A stretch of DNA of 64,000 nucleotides, from contig NZ_JALMDK010000007.1 in the NCBI RefSeq assembly GCF_023094165.1, forward strand, positions 437,099 through 501,098, in the 5' to 3' direction. Every line of letters begins with the position of its first letter. The first letter of the stretch is position 1. The stretch comes from Crossiella sp. S99.2. Its GTDB lineage: Bacteria > Actinomycetota > Actinomycetes > Mycobacteriales > Pseudonocardiaceae. This document shows, one piece after another, positions 20,113 to 28,089 of the stretch. Position numbers and translations under genes: made by a program. A model generated the notes under the pieces. That model did no database searches. It was not told where the DNA came from and was given only the letters and a program-made list of their open reading frames with translations.

Positions 20113-20921
20113 CCGACATCGGCCTGCTCGGCGCGCTGTTTGGCGGGGTGTTGTCGCTGGTCAGCCCCTGTTCGGCGTTGCTGCTGCCGTCGTTTTTCGC
20201 CTACGCCTTCGACCGCACCGCCGCGTTGCTCGGCCGCACCGCGGTGTTCTACGCCGGGCTCGCGCTGGTGCTGGTGCCCCTGGGTGCCGGGGTCGGCGCG
20301 ATCGGCTCGCTGGTCACCCGCTACCGCGACACCGTCACCCTGGTCGGCGGGATCGTGCTGGTGGTGTTGGGCGTGATCACCATCCTGGGCAAGGGTTTCG
20401 CCGTCGGCGCGGCGCAACGCGCGGCGGCCCGGATCCGGATCTCCTCCACCGCCTCGGTGTTCGCGCTCGGCGCGGTGTACGGGCTGGCCGGGTTCTGCGC
20501 CGGACCGCTGCTCGGCGCGGTGCTCACCGTGTCCGCGGCCGGCGGCGACCCGGTCTACGGCGGCCTGCTGATGGCCGTCTACGCCTTCGGCATGGCCGCG
20601 CCGCTGTTCCTGCTCGCACTGCTGTGGGACCGGTTCGACCTGGGCAACCGCGGCTGGCTGCGCGGCCGGACGATCACCATCGGATCCTGGTCAACGCACA
20701 GCACCAGCCTGCTGTCCGGAGCGCTGTTCATCGGCATCGGCGTGCTGTTCCTGCTCACCGACGGCACCGCCAACCTGGGCGGACTCGCCGACGTGGACAG
20801 CCAGTTCTCGCTGCAGGTCTGGCTCAGCGGAATCAGCGCCCGGGTGCCCGATCTGCTGCTGGTCCTGCCGGTGGCAGTGCTGGTGCTGGCAGTGCTGTGG
20901 CGGCGGATCCGGGCGCGCTAA
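20109..20921 (+). CDS. CcdA-family transmembrane thiol-disulfide electron carrier
   Basis: A 270-residue polytopic membrane protein with the two conserved cysteine motifs of CcdA/DsbD-beta, SPCSALLLPSFF near residue 20 and AGFCAGPLLGAV near residue 125, each starting a three-helix half. It would carry electrons across the membrane to the neighbouring DsbA-like protein. GTG 20109 overlaps the preceding stop, so the pair is coupled. The C-terminus has two more hydrophobic stretches and ends in basic residues (RRIRAR). Confidence 0.92.
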   Translation: MTDIGLLGALFGGVLSLVSPCSALLLPSFFAYAFDRTAALLGRTAVFYAGLALVLVPLGAGVGAIGSLVTRYRDTVTLVGGIVLVVLGVITILGKGFAVGAAQRAAARIRISSTASVFALGAVYGLAGFCAGPLLGAVLTVSAAGGDPVYGGLLMAVYAFGMAAPLFLLALLWDRFDLGNRGWLRGRTITIGSWSTHSTSLLSGALFIGIGVLFLLTDGTANLGGLADVDSQFSLQVWLSGISARVPDLLLVLPVAVLVLAVLWRRIRAR

Positions 20922-20930
20922 CCTCGACCG

Positions 20931-23129
20931 GTGATCGGTCGGTTCGGCTTGGCGTTGCGGCAGGCCAGGACGCTGGCCGGGCTGACCCAGGAACAGCTGG
21001 CGGAACGGTCCGGCGTCGGCGTGCGCACCATCGGCGGCCTGGAGACCGGCACCCGCGGCGACCCACGCCCGTCCACCGCCCGGCGACTGGCCGACGCCCT
21101 CGAACTGGATCCGCAGGAACGCGGCCGGTTGCTGGCCGCCGCCGTGGACGACCCGGCCCAACCGGTCGGTCGGGACGACCTGCCCGGCGACCTCGCCGAT
21201 TTCACCGGCCGGACCGCGGAAATCGACCGGCTGCTGGCCGTGGGCGACGGCAGGGCGGTGGTGATCGAGGCCATCGACGGGATGGCGGGCGTGGGCAAGA
21301 CCACCCTCGCCGTGCACCTCGCGCACCGGCTGGCCGACCGCTATCCCGACGGCCGATTGTTCCTCGACCTGCACGGACACGCCAGCGCCGAGCAGGCCAC
21401 TGATCCCGTTGCGGCGCTGGAGGTGTTGCTGCGGGCGCTGGGCGTGCCAGGGGACCGGATTCCGGCCGGGCTCGCTGAGCGGTCCGCACTGTGGCGGGCC
21501 GAGCTGGCCGAGCGGAAAGTGCTGGTGCTACTGGACAACGCCGCCGGTGCGGCCCAGGTCCGCCCGCTGCTACCGGGCTCGGCCGGCTGTCTGGCCCTGG
21601 TGACCAGCCGCGGCAGCCTGGCCGATCTGGACGGCGCGCAGGTGCTGTCCCTGGACGTGCTGCCCGAGGCGGAGGCGATCGAGTTGTTCGCCAGTGTTGC
21701 CGGGGCGGAACGGGTTGCCGGACAACAGGAATCCGTCGCCGAACTGGTCCGGCTGTGCGGCTATCTGCCACTGGCCATCCGCATTGCCGCCGCCCGGTTG
21801 CGCAGCCGTCCAGTGTGGACAGTGGCCTATCTGGCCGGGCGGCTGCGCGACGGCCTGACCGACCTGAGCACCGGCGATCGCAGCGTGGCCGCCGCGTTTT
21901 CCCTGTCCTACCAACACCTCACGCCCGAACAGCAGCGCTTGTTCCGATTGCTGGGCCTGCATCCCGGACCGGACTTCGACGCGCAGGCCGCCGCCGCACT
22001 CGCCTGCCGCGCCTCGCACGCCACCGAACGGCTGCTGGAGGACCTTGTCGACGCGCATTTGTTGCAGCAGTGCGTGTCCGGCCGCTACCGCTTCCACGAC
22101 CTGGTCCGCAGCTACGCCGCCACCGCCGTGGCCACCGACCCGGACCGGCAGCCCGCGCTGACCCGCCTGGTCGAGTACTACCTGCACACCGCGCACGCCG
22201 CCGACCGCCTCCTGGAACCCCACCGCGAACCGTTCCCCCTCGAACCCACCGCCACCGGCCGCTCGCCCGTCAACCCCGCCGCCTGGTTCGACGCCGAACA
22301 GGCCAACCTGGCCGCGATCCACCAGCTGGCCAGCACCCACGGCCTGCACCGCCAGGTCTGGCAACTGGCCTGCGCCCTGGACGTCTTCCACCGGCGGCGC
22401 GGCCAGCTGCACGGCGCACTCACGGTGTGGCAAGCGGGCCTGACCGCCGCCGAAGCCCTCAACGAGCCCGCCGCCCGATCGCGGGCCCACCGGCTGCTCG
22501 GCCACGCCCACGCCCGCCTCGGCCACCACGACGAAGCCGTGCGGCACCTCCGCCAAGCCCTGGACCTGGCCGAACACACCGGCGACCTGCTCGCCCAGGC
22601 CCACACCCAGCACACCCTCGCCTGGGCCAGCGAACGCCAAGGGGACAACCAGGTCGCGCTCGACCACGCCACCCAAGCCCTGCACCTGTACCGGAAACTC
22701 ACCCTGACCCGGCGGGAAGCCCAGGCGCTCAACGCGGTCGGCTGGTACCACGCCCTGCTCGGCGAGTACGAGCAGGCCCGCGTGCACTGCGAGACCGCGC
22801 TGACCCTGCACCGCGGCCACCAGGACGGCACCGCGACCCTGGACGCCCTGGGCTACACCCTGGACAGCCTCGGCTACATCGCCCACCACACCGGCAGGCA
22901 CCCCGACGCCCGCGACTACTACCAGCAGGCCCTCACTGTCTTCCGCGACCTCGGCAACACCTACGAGGAGGCCAACACCCTGGCCAAACTGGCCGCCGCC
23001 CAGCACTCCCTCGGCGCGGACGACCAGGCCGGTGACTGCTGGCGGCAGGCCCTGCGGCTGTACCGGCAACAGGGCCGCAGCCCCGACGCCGACCGCATCC
23101 GGCAGCAGCTGGCCACCCTGGCGAAGTAA
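20931..23129 (+). CDS. XRE-HTH / NB-ARC ATPase / TPR regulator
   Basis: A 732-residue protein. Residues about 5-65 form an XRE helix-turn-helix (LRQARTLAGLTQEQLAERSGV). An NB-ARC domain follows, with P-loop GMAGVGKTT near residue 117, the VLVLLDNA Walker B strand, and GYLPLAIRI. A winged region (YRFHDLVRSYA) leads into TPR repeats from about residue 480 to the end. Proteins of this layout (AfsR-like without the SARP part) are STAND-type switches that regulate secondary metabolism in actinobacteria. The GTG at 20931 is 9 bp after the CcdA stop and has no clear ribosome binding site. The target is unknown; it may act with the SARP-type gene downstream. Confidence 0.92.
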   Translation: MIGRFGLALRQARTLAGLTQEQLAERSGVGVRTIGGLETGTRGDPRPSTARRLADALELDPQERGRLLAAAVDDPAQPVGRDDLPGDLADFTGRTAEIDRLLAVGDGRAVVIEAIDGMAGVGKTTLAVHLAHRLADRYPDGRLFLDLHGHASAEQATDPVAALEVLLRALGVPGDRIPAGLAERSALWRAELAERKVLVLLDNAAGAAQVRPLLPGSAGCLALVTSRGSLADLDGAQVLSLDVLPEAEAIELFASVAGAERVAGQQESVAELVRLCGYLPLAIRIAAARLRSRPVWTVAYLAGRLRDGLTDLSTGDRSVAAAFSLSYQHLTPEQQRLFRLLGLHPGPDFDAQAAAALACRASHATERLLEDLVDAHLLQQCVSGRYRFHDLVRSYAATAVATDPDRQPALTRLVEYYLHTAHAADRLLEPHREPFPLEPTATGRSPVNPAAWFDAEQANLAAIHQLASTHGLHRQVWQLACALDVFHRRRGQLHGALTVWQAGLTAAEALNEPAARSRAHRLLGHAHARLGHHDEAVRHLRQALDLAEHTGDLLAQAHTQHTLAWASERQGDNQVALDHATQALHLYRKLTLTRREAQALNAVGWYHALLGEYEQARVHCETALTLHRGHQDGTATLDALGYTLDSLGYIAHHTGRHPDARDYYQQALTVFRDLGNTYEEANTLAKLAAAQHSLGADDQAGDCWRQALRLYRQQGRSPDADRIRQQLATLAK

Positions 23130-23218
23130 CCGGCCACAAATGGCCGATTGCCGCCCTGGTCCGCCCCTCGCCCCGGCCAGCACGCTCAGCGGGTCCGCCC
23201 AGGAACCGAGGAGCCGCA

Positions 23219-24271
23219 GTGCCAGCCACCACAACAGACCAGCTCACCGGCACCGAACACCGGCTGCTGCACGCGGTCGGCCGCGGCCGGACCAACGCCG
23301 AGATCGGCACCGAGCTGGCCCTCACCGAGGACGCGGTGGCCGGCCACATCCAGCACCTCCAGACCAAACTCCACCTCCGCGACCGAGCCGCCCTCATCGT
23401 CTACGCCTTCGACCACGGCATCACCACCCCCCAACCCACCCCGGCCCCCGAAGCCCGCCTGCGGATCTCCGTCCTCGGCCCCCTGCGCGCCTGGCGCGGC
23501 GCCCAATCCCTTGACCTGGGCCCAATCCGCCAGCAAAGCCTGCTCGCCGCCCTGGTCCTGCGCCCCGACACCACCGTCAGCCAGTCCGAGCTGCGCGACC
23601 GGGTCTGGGGCCTGGAACCACCCCTAGCCAACGTGATCCAGGTCTATGTCTACAAACTCCGCAAAGCCCTGCGCCACAACGCAAACCCCGTCATCGAACA
23701 CAACCGCCGCGGCTACCGCCTGCCCAGCTCCGAAGCAGACCTCGACCTGACTACCCTCACCGAGCTGACCACCCAGGCCGAGTCCGCCGAGCACACCGGC
23801 GACCTGCCCACCGCGGCCCGCGCGTACCAACGAGCCCTGAACCTGTTCCGCGGCAACCCCTTGCCCGGCCTGCCCGGCCCCTTCGCCGAAACCGAACGCC
23901 TCCGCCTCACCGACCGCCGCCTCACCCTGTCCATGGCCAAAGCCCGCTGCCAACTCCACCTCGGCCACGAGGTACTCGACGACCTGTGGTCCCTGACCGC
24001 GGTGCACCCCCACCACGAACCCCTGGCCGCCCTGCTCATGCAGGCCCTCGCGGCCAGCGGCCGCCCCGCCGACGCCCTGTCCGTCTTCGACCGGTTCCAC
24101 GTCCGGCTCGCCACCGACCTGGACGCCCGCCCAGGGCCGGAGCTGCACCGGATCCGGGCGGCGGTGCACCGCGGCGTGGTGGCAGAGCAGCGCGAGGACC
24201 CCGCCACCACCTGCGGCGTTACCTGCTGCCGCAGAGCGCGGACTCGATCACGTCCACCGGCGTGGGCTTGA
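23219..24271 (+). CDS. SARP-family regulator with N-terminal LuxR-type HTH
   Basis: A 350-residue protein. Residues about 8-65 match a GerE/LuxR helix-turn-helix (LTGTEHRLLHAVGRGRTNAEIGTELALTE, shown in part). Residues about 80-165 form the OmpR-type winged helix of SARPs (LRISVLGPL to NRRGYRLP). The bacterial transcriptional activation domain runs from about 170 to 325. GTG 23219 follows GAGGAG at 23208-23213. SARPs activate antibiotic clusters, so this is a candidate pathway activator. The last 20 or so residues are Arg/Cys-rich and unlike a SARP, and the gene overlaps the convergent hydrolase gene by 53 bp. The true C-terminus may have been replaced. Confidence 0.9.
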   Translation: MPATTTDQLTGTEHRLLHAVGRGRTNAEIGTELALTEDAVAGHIQHLQTKLHLRDRAALIVYAFDHGITTPQPTPAPEARLRISVLGPLRAWRGAQSLDLGPIRQQSLLAALVLRPDTTVSQSELRDRVWGLEPPLANVIQVYVYKLRKALRHNANPVIEHNRRGYRLPSSEADLDLTTLTELTTQAESAEHTGDLPTAARAYQRALNLFRGNPLPGLPGPFAETERLRLTDRRLTLSMAKARCQLHLGHEVLDDLWSLTAVHPHHEPLAALLMQALAASGRPADALSVFDRFHVRLATDLDARPGPELHRIRAAVHRGVVAEQREDPATTCGVTCCRRARTRSRPPAWA

Positions 24272-25385
24272 TCGAGGTGAACTCCCAGGCGTTGGTCATC
24301 ATCGAGGCGTACCGCCCGTCCTCGGTCGCCGCGGTGATCGAGGTGTAGCCGGAGAAGCCGTACCCGTTGTGGAACCACGCCTGTCCGCCGCAGGACAACG
24401 AGATCAGCTGCAACCCGAGCCCCACCCCCAGCCAGCGCGGATCAGCGGGGTTGGCGATGGTCGCGATCTTGCGCATCTCGGTCAGCGCGGCAGGCGAGAC
24501 GACCTGCCCGGCCAGCAACGCCCGGAAGAACCTGGTCATGTCCGCCAAGCTGGACACCATCGCGCCCGCGGAACTGGACAGCGAAGGCTCGGCCCCCACC
24601 GGCATCGTGGTGGTCTCGGTCCAGAACTGCACCGGCCCGAACCGCACTCCCCGGTAGCCGGGGATGAACGGCGCGGGCAACGTCCGATCGCCCGCCGCCG
24701 AGTAGACGGTCCGGGTCAGCCCCAGCCGGTTGATGATCCGGCTGGTGACCGCCTCCCGCATGGAAACCCCGGTCACCTGCTCGACCAGCAACCCATTCAC
24801 CATGTACCCCAGATTGCTGTAGAGCACCTGGGCCCCGGGCGCGGACGCCGGCGGATAGGTCTGCAACGCGAGCTTGACCAGACTGCGCGGCTCCACACTG
24901 CCATCCGGCTTGAGCAGCCCCGCCACCTTCGGCGCGAAGTCCAGCACGTTCAGATCCGGAATCCCCGCCGTATGCTGCAAAATCTGCCGAACAGTGATCC
25001 GATTCCCGTCATAACCGTTGCCCTGCACCAAACCGGGCAGGTAACGCTCGATCGGCGCGTCCAGCACCACCTTGCCCTCATCGACCAACTGCATGACCAC
25101 CGCGGCGGTGAAAGTCTTGGTCTGACTGGCGATCCGGAAGTGCTCATCCGACTTGATCGGCCGCGCAGCGCTGATCGACGCACTACCCGCGGTCAGATGC
25201 CACGACCCGGCCGCGTTCCCCGCGTACACCGCCGCCCCCGGCCCGGCATGCGACTGATAGCCGTCGAGCGCCGCCTGGGTGTCGGCGTGATCACCGGCGG
25301 CCTGCGCGGCGCCGCCCGAGGCGACCAGCGCCAGCCCGGCCACCAGGGCGACAGCCAGCGACCGGCGCCCACTGTGTCTGATCAC
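24219..25385 (-). CDS. Secreted serine beta-lactamase-family hydrolase / D,D-peptidase
   Basis: A 388-residue exported protein. The signal peptide is basic then hydrophobic (RRSLAVALVAGLALVASG) with an AQA-A cleavage site. The class C/S12 motifs are Ser-x-x-Lys (IASQTKTF), Tyr-x-Asn (LYSNLGYM) and a C-terminal HNGYGFSG in the place of KTG. It belongs to the serine hydrolase family of D-alanyl-D-alanine carboxypeptidases, esterases and class C beta-lactamases; the substrate is not predictable. The GTG at 25385 is chosen because GGAGGAGG sits about 8 bp upstream and the signal peptide starts there. The 3' end overlaps the convergent SARP gene. Confidence 0.9.
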   Translation of the reverse strand: MIRHSGRRSLAVALVAGLALVASGGAAQAAGDHADTQAALDGYQSHAGPGAAVYAGNAAGSWHLTAGSASISAARPIKSDEHFRIASQTKTFTAAVVMQLVDEGKVVLDAPIERYLPGLVQGNGYDGNRITVRQILQHTAGIPDLNVLDFAPKVAGLLKPDGSVEPRSLVKLALQTYPPASAPGAQVLYSNLGYMVNGLLVEQVTGVSMREAVTSRIINRLGLTRTVYSAAGDRTLPAPFIPGYRGVRFGPVQFWTETTTMPVGAEPSLSSSAGAMVSSLADMTRFFRALLAGQVVSPAALTEMRKIATIANPADPRWLGVGLGLQLISLSCGGQAWFHNGYGFSGYTSITAATEDGRYASMMTNAWEFTSIKPTPVDVIESALCGSR

Positions 25386-25471
25386 GAAGTACTCCTCCTC
25401 CGTAGCCTTCGTCCTACGGGCGGAGCGTGCCAGCGAGCGCTGAAATCCGGATGAGATCGCTGGTGGCGTGC

Positions 25472-26623
25472 CTATCGGTGGCTCAGCTCGCCGATTCGGT
25501 GGGCCGGATGGTCGAGCCAGATCCAGGTCGCGTCCGGGGTCACGGTCATGCCGAACCGTTCCCAGCCCGGCCGGCCCAGCTCCCGCCAGCTGAGCAGCGC
25601 GGTCTCCAGGTGACTCCACAGCTGCTGCGCACCGCCTTGGCGGACCTTGCGGTAGCCATCCTCGGCCGCCAGTTCGACATCGTACCAAGATCCGTCGGTG
25701 GCCGTGAGGAAGTGCGCGACGGGCTCACCGGTGCCCTGGTCCAGCCGCAGACCGGACCAGATACCGGCGGGCAGGTGGAAGTGGGCGAGGAACCAGGCGA
25801 CCAGGTTGTCGAACGGGGAGGCGGGCAGACTGGTCGCGGAGAGCCTGCCGACGCGGTGGTCGTATCCCGCGGCGGCCGCATCGAGCGGGAACTGGGCTGA
25901 CCGCATGGGCATGAAGGTCGCCCACTTCGGCAGGAATCGCCCTTCGAGCCGATCCGGTTTCCGGTGCAGCCGCACCAGGTTCCCCGCGTTGACCAGCGGT
26001 TTGACATCGACTAGCGCGATGCCGCCGACGTGCAGTTGCCCAGCCCAGCTCCACGGGACGGTGGGCAATGCGCACGTGGCGATGATCCGGTCGTACGGGC
26101 CGTGCTCCGGTAGGCCCGCCGCGCCATCGGCGGTGAGCAGCGTCGGCCGGATTCCCAGCGCGGCAAGCCGGTCCCGGGCGAGATCCACGAGGTCCCGGTC
26201 CACATCCACGGAGTAGACGTTGGCGGCGCCCAGCGCGTGCGCGAGCAGGGCCGCGTTGTAGCCGGTGCCGGTGCCGATCTCCAGCACCCGGTGGCCGCCG
26301 TCGAGGTCCAACGCCTCCAGCATGCGGATCATCAGGCTCGGCGTGGTGGTGGACGAGCGGGTCACCTGCTGGCCGTTCTCCTCCGCGAGCGCGGTCACCA
26401 GGCCGGTGTTGGCGTAGACGGCGGCGAGCCACTGTTCGCGTTGCGCGGGATCGTCGCCGTCGATGAGCTGCCACGCGGTGCCGGTCTGCTGATAGATGCG
26501 CGGGGCCAGCCGGTGCCGGGGCACGGCCGTGAGCGCCCGGTGCCACCGCTGGTCGTGCAGTACGCCGTCCGCGGTGAGCTGGTCGGCGAGCTGCCGGGCA
26601 CGGGTGGTCCAGTCCTCGGTCAT
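25472..26623 (-). CDS. SAM-dependent methyltransferase of the ATP-grasp peptide-maturation type
   Basis: A 383-residue protein of the protein-L-isoaspartate methyltransferase superfamily. The N-terminal half has the ADGVLHDQRWHRALTAVPRH pattern and SSTTTPSLMIRMLEAL. The SAM motif VLEIGTGTGYNAAL sits at residues 113-126, and the YDRIIATCALPTVPWSW segment follows. The overall pattern resembles methyltransferases found with ATP-grasp peptide maturases (graspetide systems), where they modify Asp-containing peptides. No ATP-grasp ligase is in the window, so this is a family-level call. The ATG overlaps the stop of the upstream 62-residue ORF, so they form one unit. The C-terminal third is extended compared with plain PCMT enzymes. 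Confidence 0.85.
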   Translation of the reverse strand: MTEDWTTRARQLADQLTADGVLHDQRWHRALTAVPRHRLAPRIYQQTGTAWQLIDGDDPAQREQWLAAVYANTGLVTALAEENGQQVTRSSTTTPSLMIRMLEALDLDGGHRVLEIGTGTGYNAALLAHALGAANVYSVDVDRDLVDLARDRLAALGIRPTLLTADGAAGLPEHGPYDRIIATCALPTVPWSWAGQLHVGGIALVDVKPLVNAGNLVRLHRKPDRLEGRFLPKWATFMPMRSAQFPLDAAAAGYDHRVGRLSATSLPASPFDNLVAWFLAHFHLPAGIWSGLRLDQGTGEPVAHFLTATDGSWYDVELAAEDGYRKVRQGGAQQLWSHLETALLSWRELGRPGWERFGMTVTPDATWIWLDHPAHRIGELSHR

Positions 26624-26808
26624 GCGGGACGTCCTTGGGAGAGCAGATCGGCGAGTGGGTTTGGCAGGGGTGGGCCGACGAGTTCGATGCCGATCGCGAC
26701 CACCCCCAGGGCCTCGCGTTCGGGTGGGTAGATCTGGCGGATGTCAGCCAGCTGTTCCTCGCGCGTCGCGAGCGGGTTGATCGAGGCGATGTGCTCGTGG
26801 TCGAACAT
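26620..26808 (-). CDS. Small 62-residue ORF coupled to the methyltransferase
   Basis: Starts at ATG 26808 with GAGGAG immediately upstream (very short spacing) and ends in an ATGA overlap with the methyltransferase start. The sequence begins MFDHEHIASINPLATREEQ, contains IRQIYPPERE, and ends PLADLLSQGRP. It is acidic in the first half and hydrophobic with prolines later. It sits where a peptide substrate gene might lie in a maturation cluster, but it has no repeated Thr/Asp/Glu core that I recognise. It could instead be a short accessory protein. Translational coupling supports its being real. Confidence 0.55.
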   Translation of the reverse strand: MFDHEHIASINPLATREEQLADIRQIYPPEREALGVVAIGIELVGPPLPNPLADLLSQGRPA

Positions 26809-26973
26809 CTCCTCGAAGCCGGTGTACCGGTTGACTCGAGGCGCGCGGTCATCAGTCTGCCCAGTTCCTGTGGTGTGGCTGGTGGTCGGCGCCTGGTCGG
26901 CCGTGCCCAGCCTGCTCCGATGACCTATCGTACTCGATTCGACACTGTGTGTAGCCGGTTGGTGAATGCGAAA

Positions 26974-27015
26974 AACCCGGGCGACACCCCAGTGCCGTGG
27001 GGTGCCGCCCGGGTT
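26974..27015 (-). terminator. Intrinsic terminator of the aminotransferase-glycosyltransferase operon
   Basis: An 18-bp stem with one mismatch (arms 26974-26991 and 26998-27015, 6-nt loop). Read on the minus strand it is followed by TTTTT. It lies 15 bp beyond the aminotransferase stop, a textbook factor-independent terminator. Confidence 0.9.
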
Positions 27016-27030
27016 CGGGAACCGATCAGG

Positions 27031-28089
27031 TCACCGGCCGCGGTAGAAGTCCCGCACCTTGGCCACGATGTACTCCTGGTCCTCCGCCGTCAGCCCCACA
27101 TACGTCGGCAGATAAAATCCGGAAGCCGCGAACCGAGCCGCGTTCAAACTCGTCCACGACGCGTCGAAGTACCCCGGCTGCTGGCTCATCGGCTTGAAGA
27201 ACCGGCGGGTCTCAATGCCCTCCGTCTTCAGGTGCGCCCGCAGCGCCTCGCGGTCCTCCGCCAGGACGTCGTACATCCACAGCACATCCCGCGGCGGCAT
27301 CACCGTGATGCCCTTGATGTCGGCCAGGCCCTCGTCGTAGCGGCGCTCGATCTCCTTGCGGGCGGCCAGGAACTCGTCCAGCTGTTCGGTCTGGGCGAGG
27401 GCGACCGCGGCCTGCATGTCGGTCATGCGGAAGTTGTAGCCGAGCTTGCGGTGCAGGAAGCTGTGGTCGGGGGAGAAGGCCATGCCGCGCAGGTGGCGCA
27501 TCTGGGCGTCCAGGACGGGGTCGTTGGTGACGCAGACGCCGCCCTCGCCGGAGGTGATGATTTTGTTGGCGTACAACGAGAACGCGGCGATGTGCGCGAC
27601 CGGGCGGACGCCGTGGGACTCGGCCGAGTCCTCGACCACCTTGAGGTTGTACTCGTGCGCCAGCTCCATGATGGGGTCCATGTCGCAGCGGCGGCCGTAG
27701 ATGTGCACCGGCATGATTGCCTTGGTGCGTGGGGTGATTTTCTCTTCGATCTTGCTGACGTCGATGTTGAGGTCGTCGCCGCAGTCGACGAAGACGGGGG
27801 TGGCGCCGGTGTAGGTGACCGACCAGGCCGAGGCGATCATGGTGAACTCGGGGACGATCACCTCATCACCCGGGCCGACGCCGATGGCGCGCATGGCCAG
27901 GGTCAGCGCGGCGGTGCCGGAGGAACAGGCCACGCCGTGCGACATCTGGTTGTAGTTGGCGAAAGCCTCCTCGAACTTGCGCACGTGCGGGCCGAGCGAG
28001 GAGATCCAGCCCTGCTGGATACCGGCCGTGACGTACTCGAGTTCGCGACCGGCCAGGGTCGGCATGGAGACGGGGTACCGGTAGCTCAT
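27031..28089 (-). CDS. DegT/DnrJ/EryC1-family sugar aminotransferase (perosamine/mycosamine type)
   Basis: A 352-residue PLP-dependent aminotransferase. It has the PLP lysine in FSLYANKIITSGEGG (Lys176), the Asp of VVEDSAESHG (about residue 154), and SSGTAALTLAMRA for phosphate binding. The first residues and the ANKxxTxGEGG form resemble enzymes that aminate GDP-4-keto-6-deoxymannose or its 3-keto isomer, giving perosamine or mycosamine. The exact position aminated is inference. It overlaps the upstream glycosyltransferase by 4 bp (ATGA), so the two make and attach an amino-deoxysugar. No genes for making the nucleotide-sugar precursor are seen here. Confidence 0.9.
   Translation of the reverse strand: MSYRYPVSMPTLAGRELEYVTAGIQQGWISSLGPHVRKFEEAFANYNQMSHGVACSSGTAALTLAMRAIGVGPGDEVIVPEFTMIASAWSVTYTGATPVFVDCGDDLNIDVSKIEEKITPRTKAIMPVHIYGRRCDMDPIMELAHEYNLKVVEDSAESHGVRPVAHIAAFSLYANKIITSGEGGVCVTNDPVLDAQMRHLRGMAFSPDHSFLHRKLGYNFRMTDMQAAVALAQTEQLDEFLAARKEIERRYDEGLADIKGITVMPPRDVLWMYDVLAEDREALRAHLKTEGIETRRFFKPMSQQPGYFDASWTSLNAARFAASGFYLPTYVGLTAEDQEYIVAKVRDFYRGR

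Noticed and set aside
26725-26852. Alternative minus-strand frame overlapping the start of the 62-residue ORF and the methyltransferase
   Set aside because: It is Arg/Ser/Thr/Pro-rich, and it runs through the methyltransferase in the wrong frame.
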